DNA of 13,771 bases from CAYNUJ01 sp964621225 (GTDB lineage: Bacteria > Bacteroidota > Ignavibacteria > Ignavibacteriales > Melioribacteraceae). The notes below the pieces were generated by a model. It saw only the letters and a program-made list of their open reading frames with translations, had not been told where the DNA came from and made no database searches. Where the stretch lies: the NCBI GenBank assembly GCA_964621225.1, contig CAZULK010000066.1, positions 1-13,771 on the forward strand, in the 5' to 3' direction. Shown piece by piece: positions 1-8,841 of the stretch (positions within the stretch are counted from its first letter, which is position 1; each line of letters begins with the position of its first letter). A program made the position numbers and the translations under genes.

Positions 1-900
1 GGAGAATATACCGATAGAATTATTACACTTAATACAACGGGAGAGGAATTCACAATAAAAAGATGGGATTACTTCCCAACTCTGCATTCATCCTTAAAGT
101 TGTCCGGCGGAAATCAATTTATGGCAAGTTACACAAAAAGAATCCGTCGCCCAAGAGGTTGGCGTTTGGAACCCTTTATTACTTATGTAGATCCATACAA
201 CGTACGGAAAGGCGATCCCGATCTTCAACCGGAATATATTGATTCGTACGAACTTGGATATCAAAAATATTTCAATCGTAGTCTACTATCCGTCGAATTA
301 TATTACAGAATCAGAAACAATAAAATTGAAAATATTAGTGTTCCTTTCGATTCTTCAAGAACCTTAATGTCCTTTGTTAACGTAGGAAAAGATTTTTCCT
401 TCGGTACGGAATTTATGCTAAACTTTGATCTGTTGAAATTCTGGAACGTTAATTTAATGGGCAACCTCTATGATTATAAAATTGAAGGTGAGCTGGCAAA
501 TAGATCTTTTAACAGAAACAGTTTCAACTGGAATATCAGATTTAACAACAATCTTACTCTGAGTGAAAACTTAAAATTCCAGTTTAATGCTTTTTATAAC
601 AGTCCCACTGTTTCAGCACAAGGCGAAAGAAAGGGATTCTTCATGTTCAATGCCGGCATACGTTATTCAATGCTGGATAAAAAATTGGATTTAACCCTTC
701 AAGCAAGGGATTTGTTCAGTACGGCAAAATTCGAAAGAATAACCAATACTGACTATATATATAATTTTAGTGAGTTCAGACCCGATTCCCCCGCAATAAG
801 CTTAAATATTAAATTCAATTTTAATAATTATAAGCAGCAAAGAAACGGCAACAGCCGGGGTGATACGGAATTGATGCCCGGGGACGATGAAGAGTTTTAA
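1..900 (+). CDS. TonB-dependent receptor-like outer membrane beta-barrel protein (3' part)
   Basis: The reading frame is open from the first base and ends with TAA at 898-900, so this is the last ~299 residues of a larger gene; the true start lies upstream. The protein is rich in alternating aromatic/polar strands typical of an outer-membrane barrel. The stretch RPRGWRLEPFITYVDPYN followed by GDPDLQPEYIDSYELGYQ closely resembles the conserved segment of the OMP_b-brl_3 / TonB-dependent receptor family in Bacteroidota (usual form: NPF..Y.DPYNI..GNP.L.PEY..SYELGY). The last predicted strand (AISLNIKFNF) is followed by an unusual ~25-residue hydrophilic tail ending in acidic residues and a terminal Phe. 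Family members import ligands or bind peptides/proteins at the outer membrane; the substrate cannot be read from this fragment. Plug and carboxypeptidase-regulatory-like N-terminal domains, if present, are outside the window. Confidence 0.85.
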   Translation, partial: GEYTDRIITLNTTGEEFTIKRWDYFPTLHSSLKLSGGNQFMASYTKRIRRPRGWRLEPFITYVDPYNVRKGDPDLQPEYIDSYELGYQKYFNRSLLSVELYYRIRNNKIENISVPFDSSRTLMSFVNVGKDFSFGTEFMLNFDLLKFWNVNLMGNLYDYKIEGELANRSFNRNSFNWNIRFNNNLTLSENLKFQFNAFYNSPTVSAQGERKGFFMFNAGIRYSMLDKKLDLTLQARDLFSTAKFERITNTDYIYNFSEFRPDSPAISLNIKFNFNNYKQQRNGNSRGDTELMPGDDEEF

Positions 901-960
901 GTTAAAAGTTATCTGCTAATTGTTGAATTAGTTAAATCCGCTCTATAAACATTTTTTAGC

Positions 961-1000
961 ATTAACCCACAATTGAGTTTGTGGGTTAATGTTTTAATTT
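961..1000 (+). terminator. Rho-independent terminator after the TonB-like receptor gene
   Basis: A perfect 12-bp inverted repeat, ATTAACCCACAA (961-972) and TTGTGGGTTAAT (979-990), encloses a 6-nt loop and is followed by the T-rich run GTTTTAATTT. It lies 60 bp after the receptor stop codon and before the next gene on the same strand. It should separate the two transcripts. The tail is not a pure U-run, so efficiency may be moderate. Confidence 0.75.
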
Positions 1001-1056
1001 ACTCACAATACAACTCCTTGCTTTCTTAAAATCATTATTTCTTCAAAATAGTCTCA

Positions 1057-1074
1057 TTTTACTTATCTTTTGTG
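1057..1074 (+). promoter_or_regulatory. Candidate promoter (-7-like element) for the CotH gene
   Basis: The segment TTTTACTTATCTTTTGTG contains TATCTTTTG (1064-1072), one inserted T away from the Bacteroidota -7 consensus TAnnTTTG. It sits 28 bp before the ATG at 1101 and downstream of the terminator at 961-1000. No convincing -33 TTTG is present; the nearest is TTTC at 1038-1041. A similar string, TTTTACTATCTTAAAA, occurs at the same relative place before uvrA (4621-4635), which weakly supports a shared promoter style. Confidence 0.3.
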
Positions 1075-1100
1075 AAACAATATTTTTTCTTAAGGGATTG

Positions 1101-4100
1101 ATGGATAGTTTTAAAAAGATATTACTTTTCTTAATCTACTTTACCACTTTATTGAATGGACAAGATGCCAAAATTATTTGGTCGAATGAGCATGGCATTT
1201 ACGAGAATCCTTTCGAATTAACTATCACTTCCGACAATCCTAATGCAATTTTGAAATTCACTTTAGATTGTTCCGATCCCTCAAAATCACTAACAGCGAG
1301 AACAACAAACTTACCGGCTAATATTAAAATTGATCCCGAAGACCTTACCGGAAGATTTACATCTCCGGCAGTTGTGGTAAGAGCTGCATTATATTTAAAT
1401 GATACGCTCGCTTCAAAAATTGAAACACAAACATTTCTGTTTTTAAACAAGATTATTGAATTATCTCCGCACGATCAAGTTCCCGGGACCGGTTGGCTGG
1501 CACCCGGTTCATCACAACAGGACATCAACTACGGACTAGATCCCGATGTGTACAACAATCCCCTCTATTCGGATTTAATTGACGACGCATTCAAACAAAT
1601 ACCGATTATATCTCTCGTAACGGAATTGAAAAATTTATTTGATCCCGATTCGGGAATTTATGTTAATCCTTTCTATCATGGAATTGAGTGGGAAAGATTT
1701 TCTTCGGTAGAATTGATTGACCCGAAAGGCTTGGAAGAAGGTTTTTCGGCAAATTGCGGAATAAGGATCCGCGGTGGATACAGCAGAAATTATGATAATC
1801 CAAAGCGCGCTTTCCGTTTATTCTTTAGAGGGGAATACGGTGATTCAAAATTAAAATATCCTTTGTTCGGAGACGAAGGCACGGACACATTTGATAAAAT
1901 TGATCTGCGAACCGCAATGAATTATTCTTGGTCATTTTATGGCGATCCGAATAATACATTCCTTCGCGATGTTTTTTCGAGGGATACACAGCGCGACATG
2001 AGTGAACCATATACCAGAAGCAGATATTATCATCTATTTCTGGACGGGGTCTATTTCGGATTATATCAAACCCAAGAACGCTCCGAAGCAAGTTACGCCG
2101 AAACTTATTTTGGCGGAAGCAAAGAAGATTACGATGTTATTAAAGTTGATATCGGTCCCTTTTTTAATTTATATCAAATAGAAGCAACTGACGGTACATT
2201 GGATGCTTGGAAAACTTTGTGGACTGCATGCAATCAAGACTTGAGCAAAGACGAACTTTACATGCGGCTTCAAGGATTAAATCCCGACGGAACACGGAAT
2301 CCCGATTATATTAAATATTTGGATGTCGATAATTTAATTGATTATATGATAATCACATTTTTCGTAGGCGATTTCGACGGGCCAATATCAGCCTTCAGCG
2401 GGAATACCCGGCCAAATAATTTCTATGCAATTTTTAACAGAAATAATCCGGATGGCTTCAAATTCTTCCGACATGATGCCGAACACTCTTTGTTTCTTCA
2501 TGAATGGAGCATTGACCGAACAGGTCCATATTCTGCAGGCGAGCAGTTTGAGTATTCCAATCCTCAATGGATACATCAACAGCTGATGCAAAACAAGAAT
2601 TACAGATTACGTTTTGCGGACCGGGTTCAAAAACATTTGTTCAACAACGGCGCATTAACTTTAGAGAATTGTTTGAAGAGATTGGAAGAGAGGGAAGCTC
2701 AAATTGATACCGCTATTATTGCAGAATCCGCAAGATGGGGAGATTCAAAAACTCTGTTCCCCAGAACAAAACTCGATTGGGAAAATGCAGTTAAATTTAT
2801 AAAAGAAGAATTTTTCCCCGGCAGAGCCGAAGTAATCATTCAACAATTGCGACAAAAACAATTGTATACTTATTTGGCAGCTCCGGTTTTCAACAAGTAT
2901 GGAGGAACGGTTGAGAAGGGATTTAACTTGACAATGAGCTCTGCAGGGAATCAAAAAATTTATTACACACTCAACGGCGAAGACCCTCATGTGATTGCGA
3001 GTACTGGAGATTATTTTAACACCGAAGTAATCCCCGCCGAAGCTACAAAAAGTTTTTACATTCCCAATTCAAGCATAGACGAAAAGTGGAATACAGAATT
3101 TGATTTTGACGAAACCGGATGGCACTCTACTTCCGGTTTGCCGGGAGGAATAGGCTACGATTTAAGTTCGGATTATCTTCCATTCATTTCTTATGATGTA
3201 CAATCCGAAATGTATGGCGCCGGGAAAAACACCTCTTGCTTTATAAGAATTAAATTCGATCTCCCCCCGGAAAGCTTCGGAAATATTAAATCACTAATAC
3301 TTTCGGTTAATTACGACGACGGATTTGTTGCGTATCTTAACGGAGCAAAAGTTGCCTCAAGCAATTCACCTTCCGATTTGGCTTGGAATTCAAATGCAAC
3401 TGCGAATCATGAAGCCGGTGAATTTGAAGATTTTGATTTGGTTGGTCACATAAATCTACTAAAAGAAAAAGATAATCTGTTGGCAATTCATGCTTTGAAT
3501 GTTTCGTTGACATCTTCCGACTTCCTCATATTACCTAAGTTAACTATAACGGGAAATTCTTCCGACGGTATTTCGCCCAATGCAATTGAGTATTCTTCTC
3601 CGGTTACCATAAATAAGACTACTACCGTAAAAGCCCGTGTTTATACCGGTTCGGACTGGAGTCCGCTTACAGAAGCAACGTTTAATGTAAAGGAAGATTT
3701 GTCCAATTTAAGAATCACGGAACTTCATTATCACCCATTGGATGAAGATACAATAAGCGGTAAATATTATGAATTTATAGAAATGAAAAATACCGGTGAT
3801 TCGGAATTGATTTTAACCGGCTCTAAGTTCACAAACGGAATTGATTTTACATTTGATCAATTCACATTACCGCCAAAAGCATTTGTCGTAATTGCATCCG
3901 ATACACAAAGGTTTAAGGAAAGATACGGTTTCGGAGCTGACGGTCAATTTAACGGACAATTGAATAACGGTGGGGAAAGGATAACGTTTGTAAACTCTGT
4001 GGGCGATACGGTTTTCAACTTTAAATATTCCGATAATCCTCCCTGGCCTCAAGAGGCAGATGGTTTGGGAAATTCGTTATCGGCGTGGGCAACTAATCCT

Positions 4101-4496
4101 TACGGAAATCCGGATGATCCAAGTTACTGGCGGGCTTCTGCGGAAATTCACGGCTCACCAGGGAAAGACGATCCGGTCTCGAGTATTGAAGACGATAATT
4201 ATTCCATATCAACATTTAAGTTGTATCAAAACTATCCGAATCCATTTAACCCCACAACAACTATAAAGTATACTGTTCCTGGTACAGGTAGGAATTCAAA
4301 ATCCTCTTTGCAAATAGTAAACTTAACTGTGTTTGATGTATTAGGCAGAAAGGTTGCTGTTTTGGTGAATAAAAAAGTATCTCCGGGAAATTATAAAGTG
4401 AAATTTGACGGAGAAAATTTGTCTTCGGGAATATATTTTTACTCGCTTCGTATCGGTAATTTCATGGCCACAAAAAAGATGTTGCTCCTCAAGTAA
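1101..4496 (+). CDS. Secreted CotH-kinase-fold protein with chitobiase-like, lamin-tail and T9SS sorting domains
   Basis: This 1131-residue protein starts at ATG 1101; a TTG at 1098 is in frame but less likely. Residues 1-20 form a signal peptide (KK, hydrophobic core, LNG/Q). A chitobiase/hexosaminidase-C-like beta domain follows (~24-117, FTLDCSDPS). The CotH domain spans ~170-585, with the GIRIRGGYSRNYDNPKRAFR motif near 221, YFGLYQTQER, and FRHDAEHS with Asp459. A second chitobiase-like domain starts near 592 (YYTLNGEDP at 621) and resumes near 824 (ISPNAIEYSSPV). Between them sits a ~190-residue beta-sandwich insert. A lamin-tail domain (~867-1030) and a type IX secretion sorting tail (~1039-1131) complete it. 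In Bacillus, CotH phosphorylates spore-coat proteins; here a surface or extracellular kinase or adhesin role is inferred, and the target is unknown. The gene stands alone between terminator and uvrA, with AAGGG only 4 nt before the ATG. Confidence 0.88.
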   Translation: MDSFKKILLFLIYFTTLLNGQDAKIIWSNEHGIYENPFELTITSDNPNAILKFTLDCSDPSKSLTARTTNLPANIKIDPEDLTGRFTSPAVVVRAALYLNDTLASKIETQTFLFLNKIIELSPHDQVPGTGWLAPGSSQQDINYGLDPDVYNNPLYSDLIDDAFKQIPIISLVTELKNLFDPDSGIYVNPFYHGIEWERFSSVELIDPKGLEEGFSANCGIRIRGGYSRNYDNPKRAFRLFFRGEYGDSKLKYPLFGDEGTDTFDKIDLRTAMNYSWSFYGDPNNTFLRDVFSRDTQRDMSEPYTRSRYYHLFLDGVYFGLYQTQERSEASYAETYFGGSKEDYDVIKVDIGPFFNLYQIEATDGTLDAWKTLWTACNQDLSKDELYMRLQGLNPDGTRNPDYIKYLDVDNLIDYMIITFFVGDFDGPISAFSGNTRPNNFYAIFNRNNPDGFKFFRHDAEHSLFLHEWSIDRTGPYSAGEQFEYSNPQWIHQQLMQNKNYRLRFADRVQKHLFNNGALTLENCLKRLEEREAQIDTAIIAESARWGDSKTLFPRTKLDWENAVKFIKEEFFPGRAEVIIQQLRQKQLYTYLAAPVFNKYGGTVEKGFNLTMSSAGNQKIYYTLNGEDPHVIASTGDYFNTEVIPAEATKSFYIPNSSIDEKWNTEFDFDETGWHSTSGLPGGIGYDLSSDYLPFISYDVQSEMYGAGKNTSCFIRIKFDLPPESFGNIKSLILSVNYDDGFVAYLNGAKVASSNSPSDLAWNSNATANHEAGEFEDFDLVGHINLLKEKDNLLAIHALNVSLTSSDFLILPKLTITGNSSDGISPNAIEYSSPVTINKTTTVKARVYTGSDWSPLTEATFNVKEDLSNLRITELHYHPLDEDTISGKYYEFIEMKNTGDSELILTGSKFTNGIDFTFDQFTLPPKAFVVIASDTQRFKERYGFGADGQFNGQLNNGGERITFVNSVGDTVFNFKYSDNPPWPQEADGLGNSLSAWATNPYGNPDDPSYWRASAEIHGSPGKDDPVSSIEDDNYSISTFKLYQNYPNPFNPTTTIKYTVPGTGRNSKSSLQIVNLTVFDVLGRKVAVLVNKKVSPGNYKVKFDGENLSSGIYFYSLRIGNFMATKKMLLLK

Positions 4497-4655
4497 ATTT
4501 AAATAATCCTTGTAATTCCAATTGCTGAATTGATCTATTAGCTTTTTAGTCCCGCAAACTCACTCATGGAAAGAGAATTCATAAACTTTATGAGCTAAAT
4601 TTCTCCACTTCCTCTTTCATTTTTACTATCTTAAAAGTTTAATTTTTGAAAATTT
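4497..4655. other. Intergenic region before uvrA with a 15-bp dyad
   Basis: This 159-bp AT-rich gap holds no ORF and no strong terminator hairpin. A perfect dyad, TCATAAA-C-TTTATGA, lies at 4579-4593, about 63 bp before the uvrA ATG. TATCTT at 4627-4632 is a weak -7-like element, similar to the one before the CotH gene. There is no Shine-Dalgarno sequence ahead of the uvrA ATG, which is common in Bacteroidota. The dyad could be an operator, but nothing identifies the protein that would bind it; it does not match GAAC-N4-GTTC or CTG-N10-CAG SOS boxes. Confidence 0.4.
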
Positions 4656-7433
4656 ATGCCGAACAAAAAATACGATAAAAATACTATTGTAATTAAAGGC
4701 GCCCGCGAACACAATCTAAAGGGCGTGGACCTGGAAATACCCAGAAATAAATTGGTTGTTTTTACCGGCGTTTCCGGTTCAGGTAAATCGTCATTGGTAT
4801 TCGATACGATTTATGCAGAAGGGCAACGGCGTTATGTTGAAAGTTTGTCCTCTTACGCTCGTCAATTTTTGGAAAGAATGAGCAAACCTTCGGTAGATTT
4901 TATTTTCGGGATTTCCCCCGCTGTTGCTATAGAACAAAAATCGGGGGGAAGAAATCCACGTTCAACCGTTGGCACAAGCACAGAAGTTTATGATTATCTG
5001 AGATTGTTATTCGCAAGGGTCGGAAAAACTTACTGCATTGATTGTGGTAAAATCGTCCGCAAGGATACTGTGGCCACTGTTTCGAATTTTCTCGAAACCT
5101 TCGACGACGGCGCAAAGTTTTATTTAACCTTTCCCCTTTACCAGCACGAAAATAGAAGTATTGAAGAAGAACTTACTTTTCTGAAAAAAAGAGGATTCTT
5201 CAGAATCTATTATCGCGGAGAAATTTTCAATCTCAACGAAGATGATATTTTACCGGAAAGCAAAGATGAAATCTTCGTTTTGGTCGAAAGGATGAGGATA
5301 AAAAAAGGGAAGGTTCAAGAGACTTATGCCGACTCTCTCGAAGTAACATTCAAAGAAGGCGAAGGTTATTTGACTATAATAGAAGCGGATACAAACAAGT
5401 TACATAATTTCAGTCAATTTTTTGAATGCTGCGGAATCCGTTACGAAGAACCCGAACCTCGCTTCTTTTCTTTCAATAATCCGTTTGGTGCGTGCCCCGT
5501 TTGTCAAGGATTTGGCAAGACTATGGGAATTGATATGAATCTTGTAATTCCAAATCCGAATTTAAGCATTAGTGAAGGAGCCATAGCGCCATGGAGAACT
5601 GCGAAATATTCTAAATATTTAAGAGAATTGGTTTTAAATGCAAAACAGAAAAACATTCCGCTAGACGTTCCATTCAAAGATCTTTCCGAAGCACAAAAGA
5701 ATTTAATTATAAAAGGATTCGGTAAATTCCCCGGAATAGAAGGCTTTTTCGAAAAGTTGGAAAGCAAAACTTATAAAATGCATATACGCATTTTGTTGAG
5801 TAAATACAGAGGTTACACAAAATGTAATGCATGTAAAGGAAGCAGATTAAGACGGGAAGCCCTTCAAGTAAAAATAAGCGATCGTTCAATTTTCGATATT
5901 GTGCAAATGTCCATTGCCGAAGCACATCATTTCTTCGATACACTTGAGTTGGACGATTATGATTTGAAAGTGGGAGAAAGAGTACTGAAAGAAATTCAAA
6001 AAAGACTTAAATTCCTTGATGATGTTGGGTTGGGCTATTTAACATTAGACAGACTAAGCAGCACTCTCTCCGGCGGAGAAACACAAAGAATAAACTTGGC
6101 AACCTCTCTAGGTTCTGCACTTATCGGAACGTTATATGTATTGGATGAACCGACGATCGGGTTGCACCCAAGAGATAATACGAGATTGATAAATATACTT
6201 AAATCCCTCCGCAACATTGGAAACACCGTGCTTGTTGTTGAACATGATCCCGAGATGATGAGTCAAGCCGATTTGATTGTTGATATGGGACCAAAAGCGG
6301 GTGAACACGGTGGGAAAATTGTTGCAATGGGAACATACGACGAATTGATGAAAAACCCCGAATCACTTACGGGGCAATATTTATCGGGGCAAAAATCAAT
6401 TCCGCTTCCGGAAAAACGTCGCGTTGAAAAAACAGATTCAATAAAAATTAAAGGCGCTTCGGAAAACAACCTTAAAAATATAGATGTAGAAATTCCTTTG
6501 AATAAATTCGTAGTTGTTACAGGTGTTAGCGGTTCCGGGAAAAGCACACTAATCAACGATGTGTTTTACGGAGGATTGGCAAAATTAAAAGGGATGAATC
6601 CGGGTAAAGTCGGACATTACGAATCGATTGAAGGGGCAAAGTTCATTGATGAAATTGAAATAGTTGATCAATCCCCCATCGGTAAATCTTCCCGCTCCAA
6701 CCCAATAAGCTACGTTAAAGGTTACGAAGTAATAAGAGAATTATTCGCCAACACTCCGCAGGCCCGTTCCCGCGGATATAAACCTGGTTACTTTTCCTTT
6801 AATGTTCCCGGAGGCAGATGCGAAACTTGTCAAGGCGAAGGTTATGTTAAAATTGAAATGCAATTCCTTGCCGACTTATACTTGGAATGTGAAGATTGCA
6901 AAGGAACTAGATTCAAAAAAGAAACAAGGGACATAACTTACAAAGGCAAGAATATAGTCGATGTTCTCGAAATGACCGCCGACGAAGCGCTTCACTTTTT
7001 TGAAAATCAAACCAAAGTGCAAAAGTATATCAAAGTTCTTTGCGATGTTGGTTTGGGGTACATCAAATTAGGACAACCATCGAACACTCTTTCCGGCGGT
7101 GAAGCTCAAAGAATTAAATTGGCAAAGCATTTACTTGCAGACAGAGCCAATAAAAGAAATTTGTTTATTTTTGATGAACCTACCACGGGCTTGCATTTCG
7201 ACGATATAAATAAATTACTGAATTGTTTCAATATGTTACTAAAAAATAAAAATTCGATAGTAATTATTGAACACAATCTTGACGTTATAAAATGCGCAGA
7301 CTGGATAATAGACCTTGGTCCGGATTCGGGAGATAAAGGCGGAGAAGTTATATTTGCCGGCATTCCCGAAGATTTAATTAAATGCAAAAAATCTTACACG
7401 GGTAAATATTTAAAGGATTACCTTACGAAATAA
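4656..7433 (+). CDS. uvrA: UvrA, excinuclease ABC subunit A
   Basis: UvrA is the DNA-damage recognition ATPase of nucleotide excision repair. It dimerises, scans DNA with UvrB and hands the lesion over for UvrC incision in the cytoplasm. The 925 residues agree with the usual ~940. Both ABC ATPase halves are complete: Walker A GVSGSGKSS near residue 38 and GVSGSGKST near 626, ABC signatures LSGGETQR and LSGGEAQR, and Walker B motifs LDEPTIGLH and FDEPTTGLH. The C-terminal zinc module is intact as C722-x2-C725-x19-C745-x2-C748, with the spacing of the E. coli zinc finger. CPVC and CNAC pairs in the first half form the other metal site. The ATG at 4656 fits the family N-terminus (IVIKGAREHNLKGVDLEIP) and has no clear Shine-Dalgarno sequence. 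The gene appears monocistronic. I see no LexA-type box directly upstream, so SOS control is not evident. Confidence 0.97.
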   Translation: MPNKKYDKNTIVIKGAREHNLKGVDLEIPRNKLVVFTGVSGSGKSSLVFDTIYAEGQRRYVESLSSYARQFLERMSKPSVDFIFGISPAVAIEQKSGGRNPRSTVGTSTEVYDYLRLLFARVGKTYCIDCGKIVRKDTVATVSNFLETFDDGAKFYLTFPLYQHENRSIEEELTFLKKRGFFRIYYRGEIFNLNEDDILPESKDEIFVLVERMRIKKGKVQETYADSLEVTFKEGEGYLTIIEADTNKLHNFSQFFECCGIRYEEPEPRFFSFNNPFGACPVCQGFGKTMGIDMNLVIPNPNLSISEGAIAPWRTAKYSKYLRELVLNAKQKNIPLDVPFKDLSEAQKNLIIKGFGKFPGIEGFFEKLESKTYKMHIRILLSKYRGYTKCNACKGSRLRREALQVKISDRSIFDIVQMSIAEAHHFFDTLELDDYDLKVGERVLKEIQKRLKFLDDVGLGYLTLDRLSSTLSGGETQRINLATSLGSALIGTLYVLDEPTIGLHPRDNTRLINILKSLRNIGNTVLVVEHDPEMMSQADLIVDMGPKAGEHGGKIVAMGTYDELMKNPESLTGQYLSGQKSIPLPEKRRVEKTDSIKIKGASENNLKNIDVEIPLNKFVVVTGVSGSGKSTLINDVFYGGLAKLKGMNPGKVGHYESIEGAKFIDEIEIVDQSPIGKSSRSNPISYVKGYEVIRELFANTPQARSRGYKPGYFSFNVPGGRCETCQGEGYVKIEMQFLADLYLECEDCKGTRFKKETRDITYKGKNIVDVLEMTADEALHFFENQTKVQKYIKVLCDVGLGYIKLGQPSNTLSGGEAQRIKLAKHLLADRANKRNLFIFDEPTTGLHFDDINKLLNCFNMLLKNKNSIVIIEHNLDVIKCADWIIDLGPDSGDKGGEVIFAGIPEDLIKCKKSYTGKYLKDYLTK

Positions 7434-7456
7434 TTTACCCGCATTTCAAACGTCAA

Positions 7457-8830
7457 CTATTCGGAAGACTTTCCCGGACTTTTAGTAGGTATTCCGTAAT
7501 CTTCCATTTTACGATAGAGTGAAGAAACCCCAATATCTAAGGCCTTTGCAGCTTCTTCTTTATTATAATTATACTTTTTAATTGTTCTGATGATATGCTC
7601 TTTTTCAAATCCACGAATAGCTTCTTTTAAGGAATCGGGGTAAATACTACCGCCGGTAGTGGAACGAACGCTTTCGGAAAGATCGTCCTTTGTAATTATA
7701 TCGCCGGAAGCAAAAATGACGGCTCTTTCAATTACGTTCTCCAATTCTCTTACTCCGCCCTTCCAATTGTATGTTATCAATGCTTTCATCGATTCGCTAT
7801 CTACGGTAAGAATTTTCTTACCCATTTCGTTACAATACTTTTCGATGAAATGATTAACCAGCAACGGAATATCGTCTTTTCTTTCGTTCAAAGAGGGTAA
7901 TTTTATTTCAACAACATTTAAGCGATAATAAAGGTCCTCTCTAAATTCACCTTTTTTAATTTTTTCTTCCAAATTTTGATTTGTTGCGGCTATAATTCTA
8001 ACATCCGTTTCAATCGGAACAGTTCCGCCAACCGGCAAAAACTTTCTTTCTTCGATAGCTCTTAAAAGTTTCACTTGCATATTTAGCGGTAAGTCTCCTA
8101 TTTCGTCAAGGAATAATGTACCGCCGTCGGCAACTTTGAACAATCCTTGTTTATCTTCCGTCGCTCCGGTAAAAGCTCCCTTCTTATGACCGAACAACTC
8201 ACTCTCTATTAAACTTTCCGAGATTGCCCCGCAGTTGATTGGAAGAAAAATATTATCCTTTCTTTTACTATTGTTATGAATTGCTTTTGCTACAAGTTCT
8301 TTACCGGTACCGGATTTACCGATAATCAAAACATTCGAATTCGTGGGAGCTACTTGGGATATTATTTTGAATACCTTTTTCATCGGTTCGCTCTTTCCGA
8401 TAATATTTTGGAATCCCACATCGGTGCTGATTCTTTGACGCAAAGTTCTGTTTTCTAAGGCAAGCTTTCTGAAATTTATCAATCTTTGAATTCTGATTAA
8501 TAAATCATCGAATTCCAATGGTTTTATTAGATAGTCGTATGCACCATGACGCAATGCATCGATAGCTGTTTTAACCGATGCATACGCTGTGATAATAATG
8601 AAAAATGTATCCGGAGAAATTTCACTCCCCTTTTCAATTAATTCCATTCCATCCAAGTTTGGCATTTTAATATCGGTTATTACCAAATCGAACGTCTCTT
8701 CTTTTATCAAATCCAATGCCTTTAATCCGTCTTCGGCAGTTGAAACATCGTATCCTTCGTCGGTTAAAAACATCTCCAACGACTCTCTAATCGCTTTTTC
8801 ATCTTCTGCTATTAAAATTTTTGCTCTCAT
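7457..8830 (-). CDS. NtrC-family sigma-54-dependent response regulator
   Basis: This 457-residue transcriptional activator ends the minus-strand operon. From the ATG at 8830 it has a receiver domain (~1-120) with acidic pocket AEDE, phospho-acceptor Asp53 (ITDIKMP), Thr81 and Lys103. The AAA+ domain follows, with Walker A GKSGTGKE (~171-178; Lys where Glu is usual in GESGTGKE), an intact GAFTGA loop (~218-223) that contacts sigma-54, and Walker B LFLDEIG. A Fis-type helix-turn-helix closes it (NKEEAAKALDIGVSSLYRKM). Intact GAFTGA implies activation of sigma-54 promoters after phosphorylation. Start choice: ATG 8830 has GGGA upstream and gives the typical MRAKILIAEDE start. The ATG at 8842 overlaps the kinase stop as TAATG and would add four residues. 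The partner kinase is immediately upstream. No sigma-54 promoter (TGGCAC-N5-TTGC) was found before genes in this window, so targets are probably elsewhere. Confidence 0.93.
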   Translation of the reverse strand: MRAKILIAEDEKAIRESLEMFLTDEGYDVSTAEDGLKALDLIKEETFDLVITDIKMPNLDGMELIEKGSEISPDTFFIIITAYASVKTAIDALRHGAYDYLIKPLEFDDLLIRIQRLINFRKLALENRTLRQRISTDVGFQNIIGKSEPMKKVFKIISQVAPTNSNVLIIGKSGTGKELVAKAIHNNSKRKDNIFLPINCGAISESLIESELFGHKKGAFTGATEDKQGLFKVADGGTLFLDEIGDLPLNMQVKLLRAIEERKFLPVGGTVPIETDVRIIAATNQNLEEKIKKGEFREDLYYRLNVVEIKLPSLNERKDDIPLLVNHFIEKYCNEMGKKILTVDSESMKALITYNWKGGVRELENVIERAVIFASGDIITKDDLSESVRSTTGGSIYPDSLKEAIRGFEKEHIIRTIKKYNYNKEEAAKALDIGVSSLYRKMEDYGIPTKSPGKSSE

Positions 8831-8841
8831 CACTAATCCCA

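Noticed and set aside
1098..1100. TTG as start of the CotH gene
   Set aside because: The in-frame ATG directly follows at 1101 and gives the same signal peptide; nothing favours the TTG.
4060..4266. 68-codon plus-strand frame inside the CotH gene
   Set aside because: It overlaps the lamin-tail and sorting-domain coding sequence in another frame and encodes no recognisable protein.
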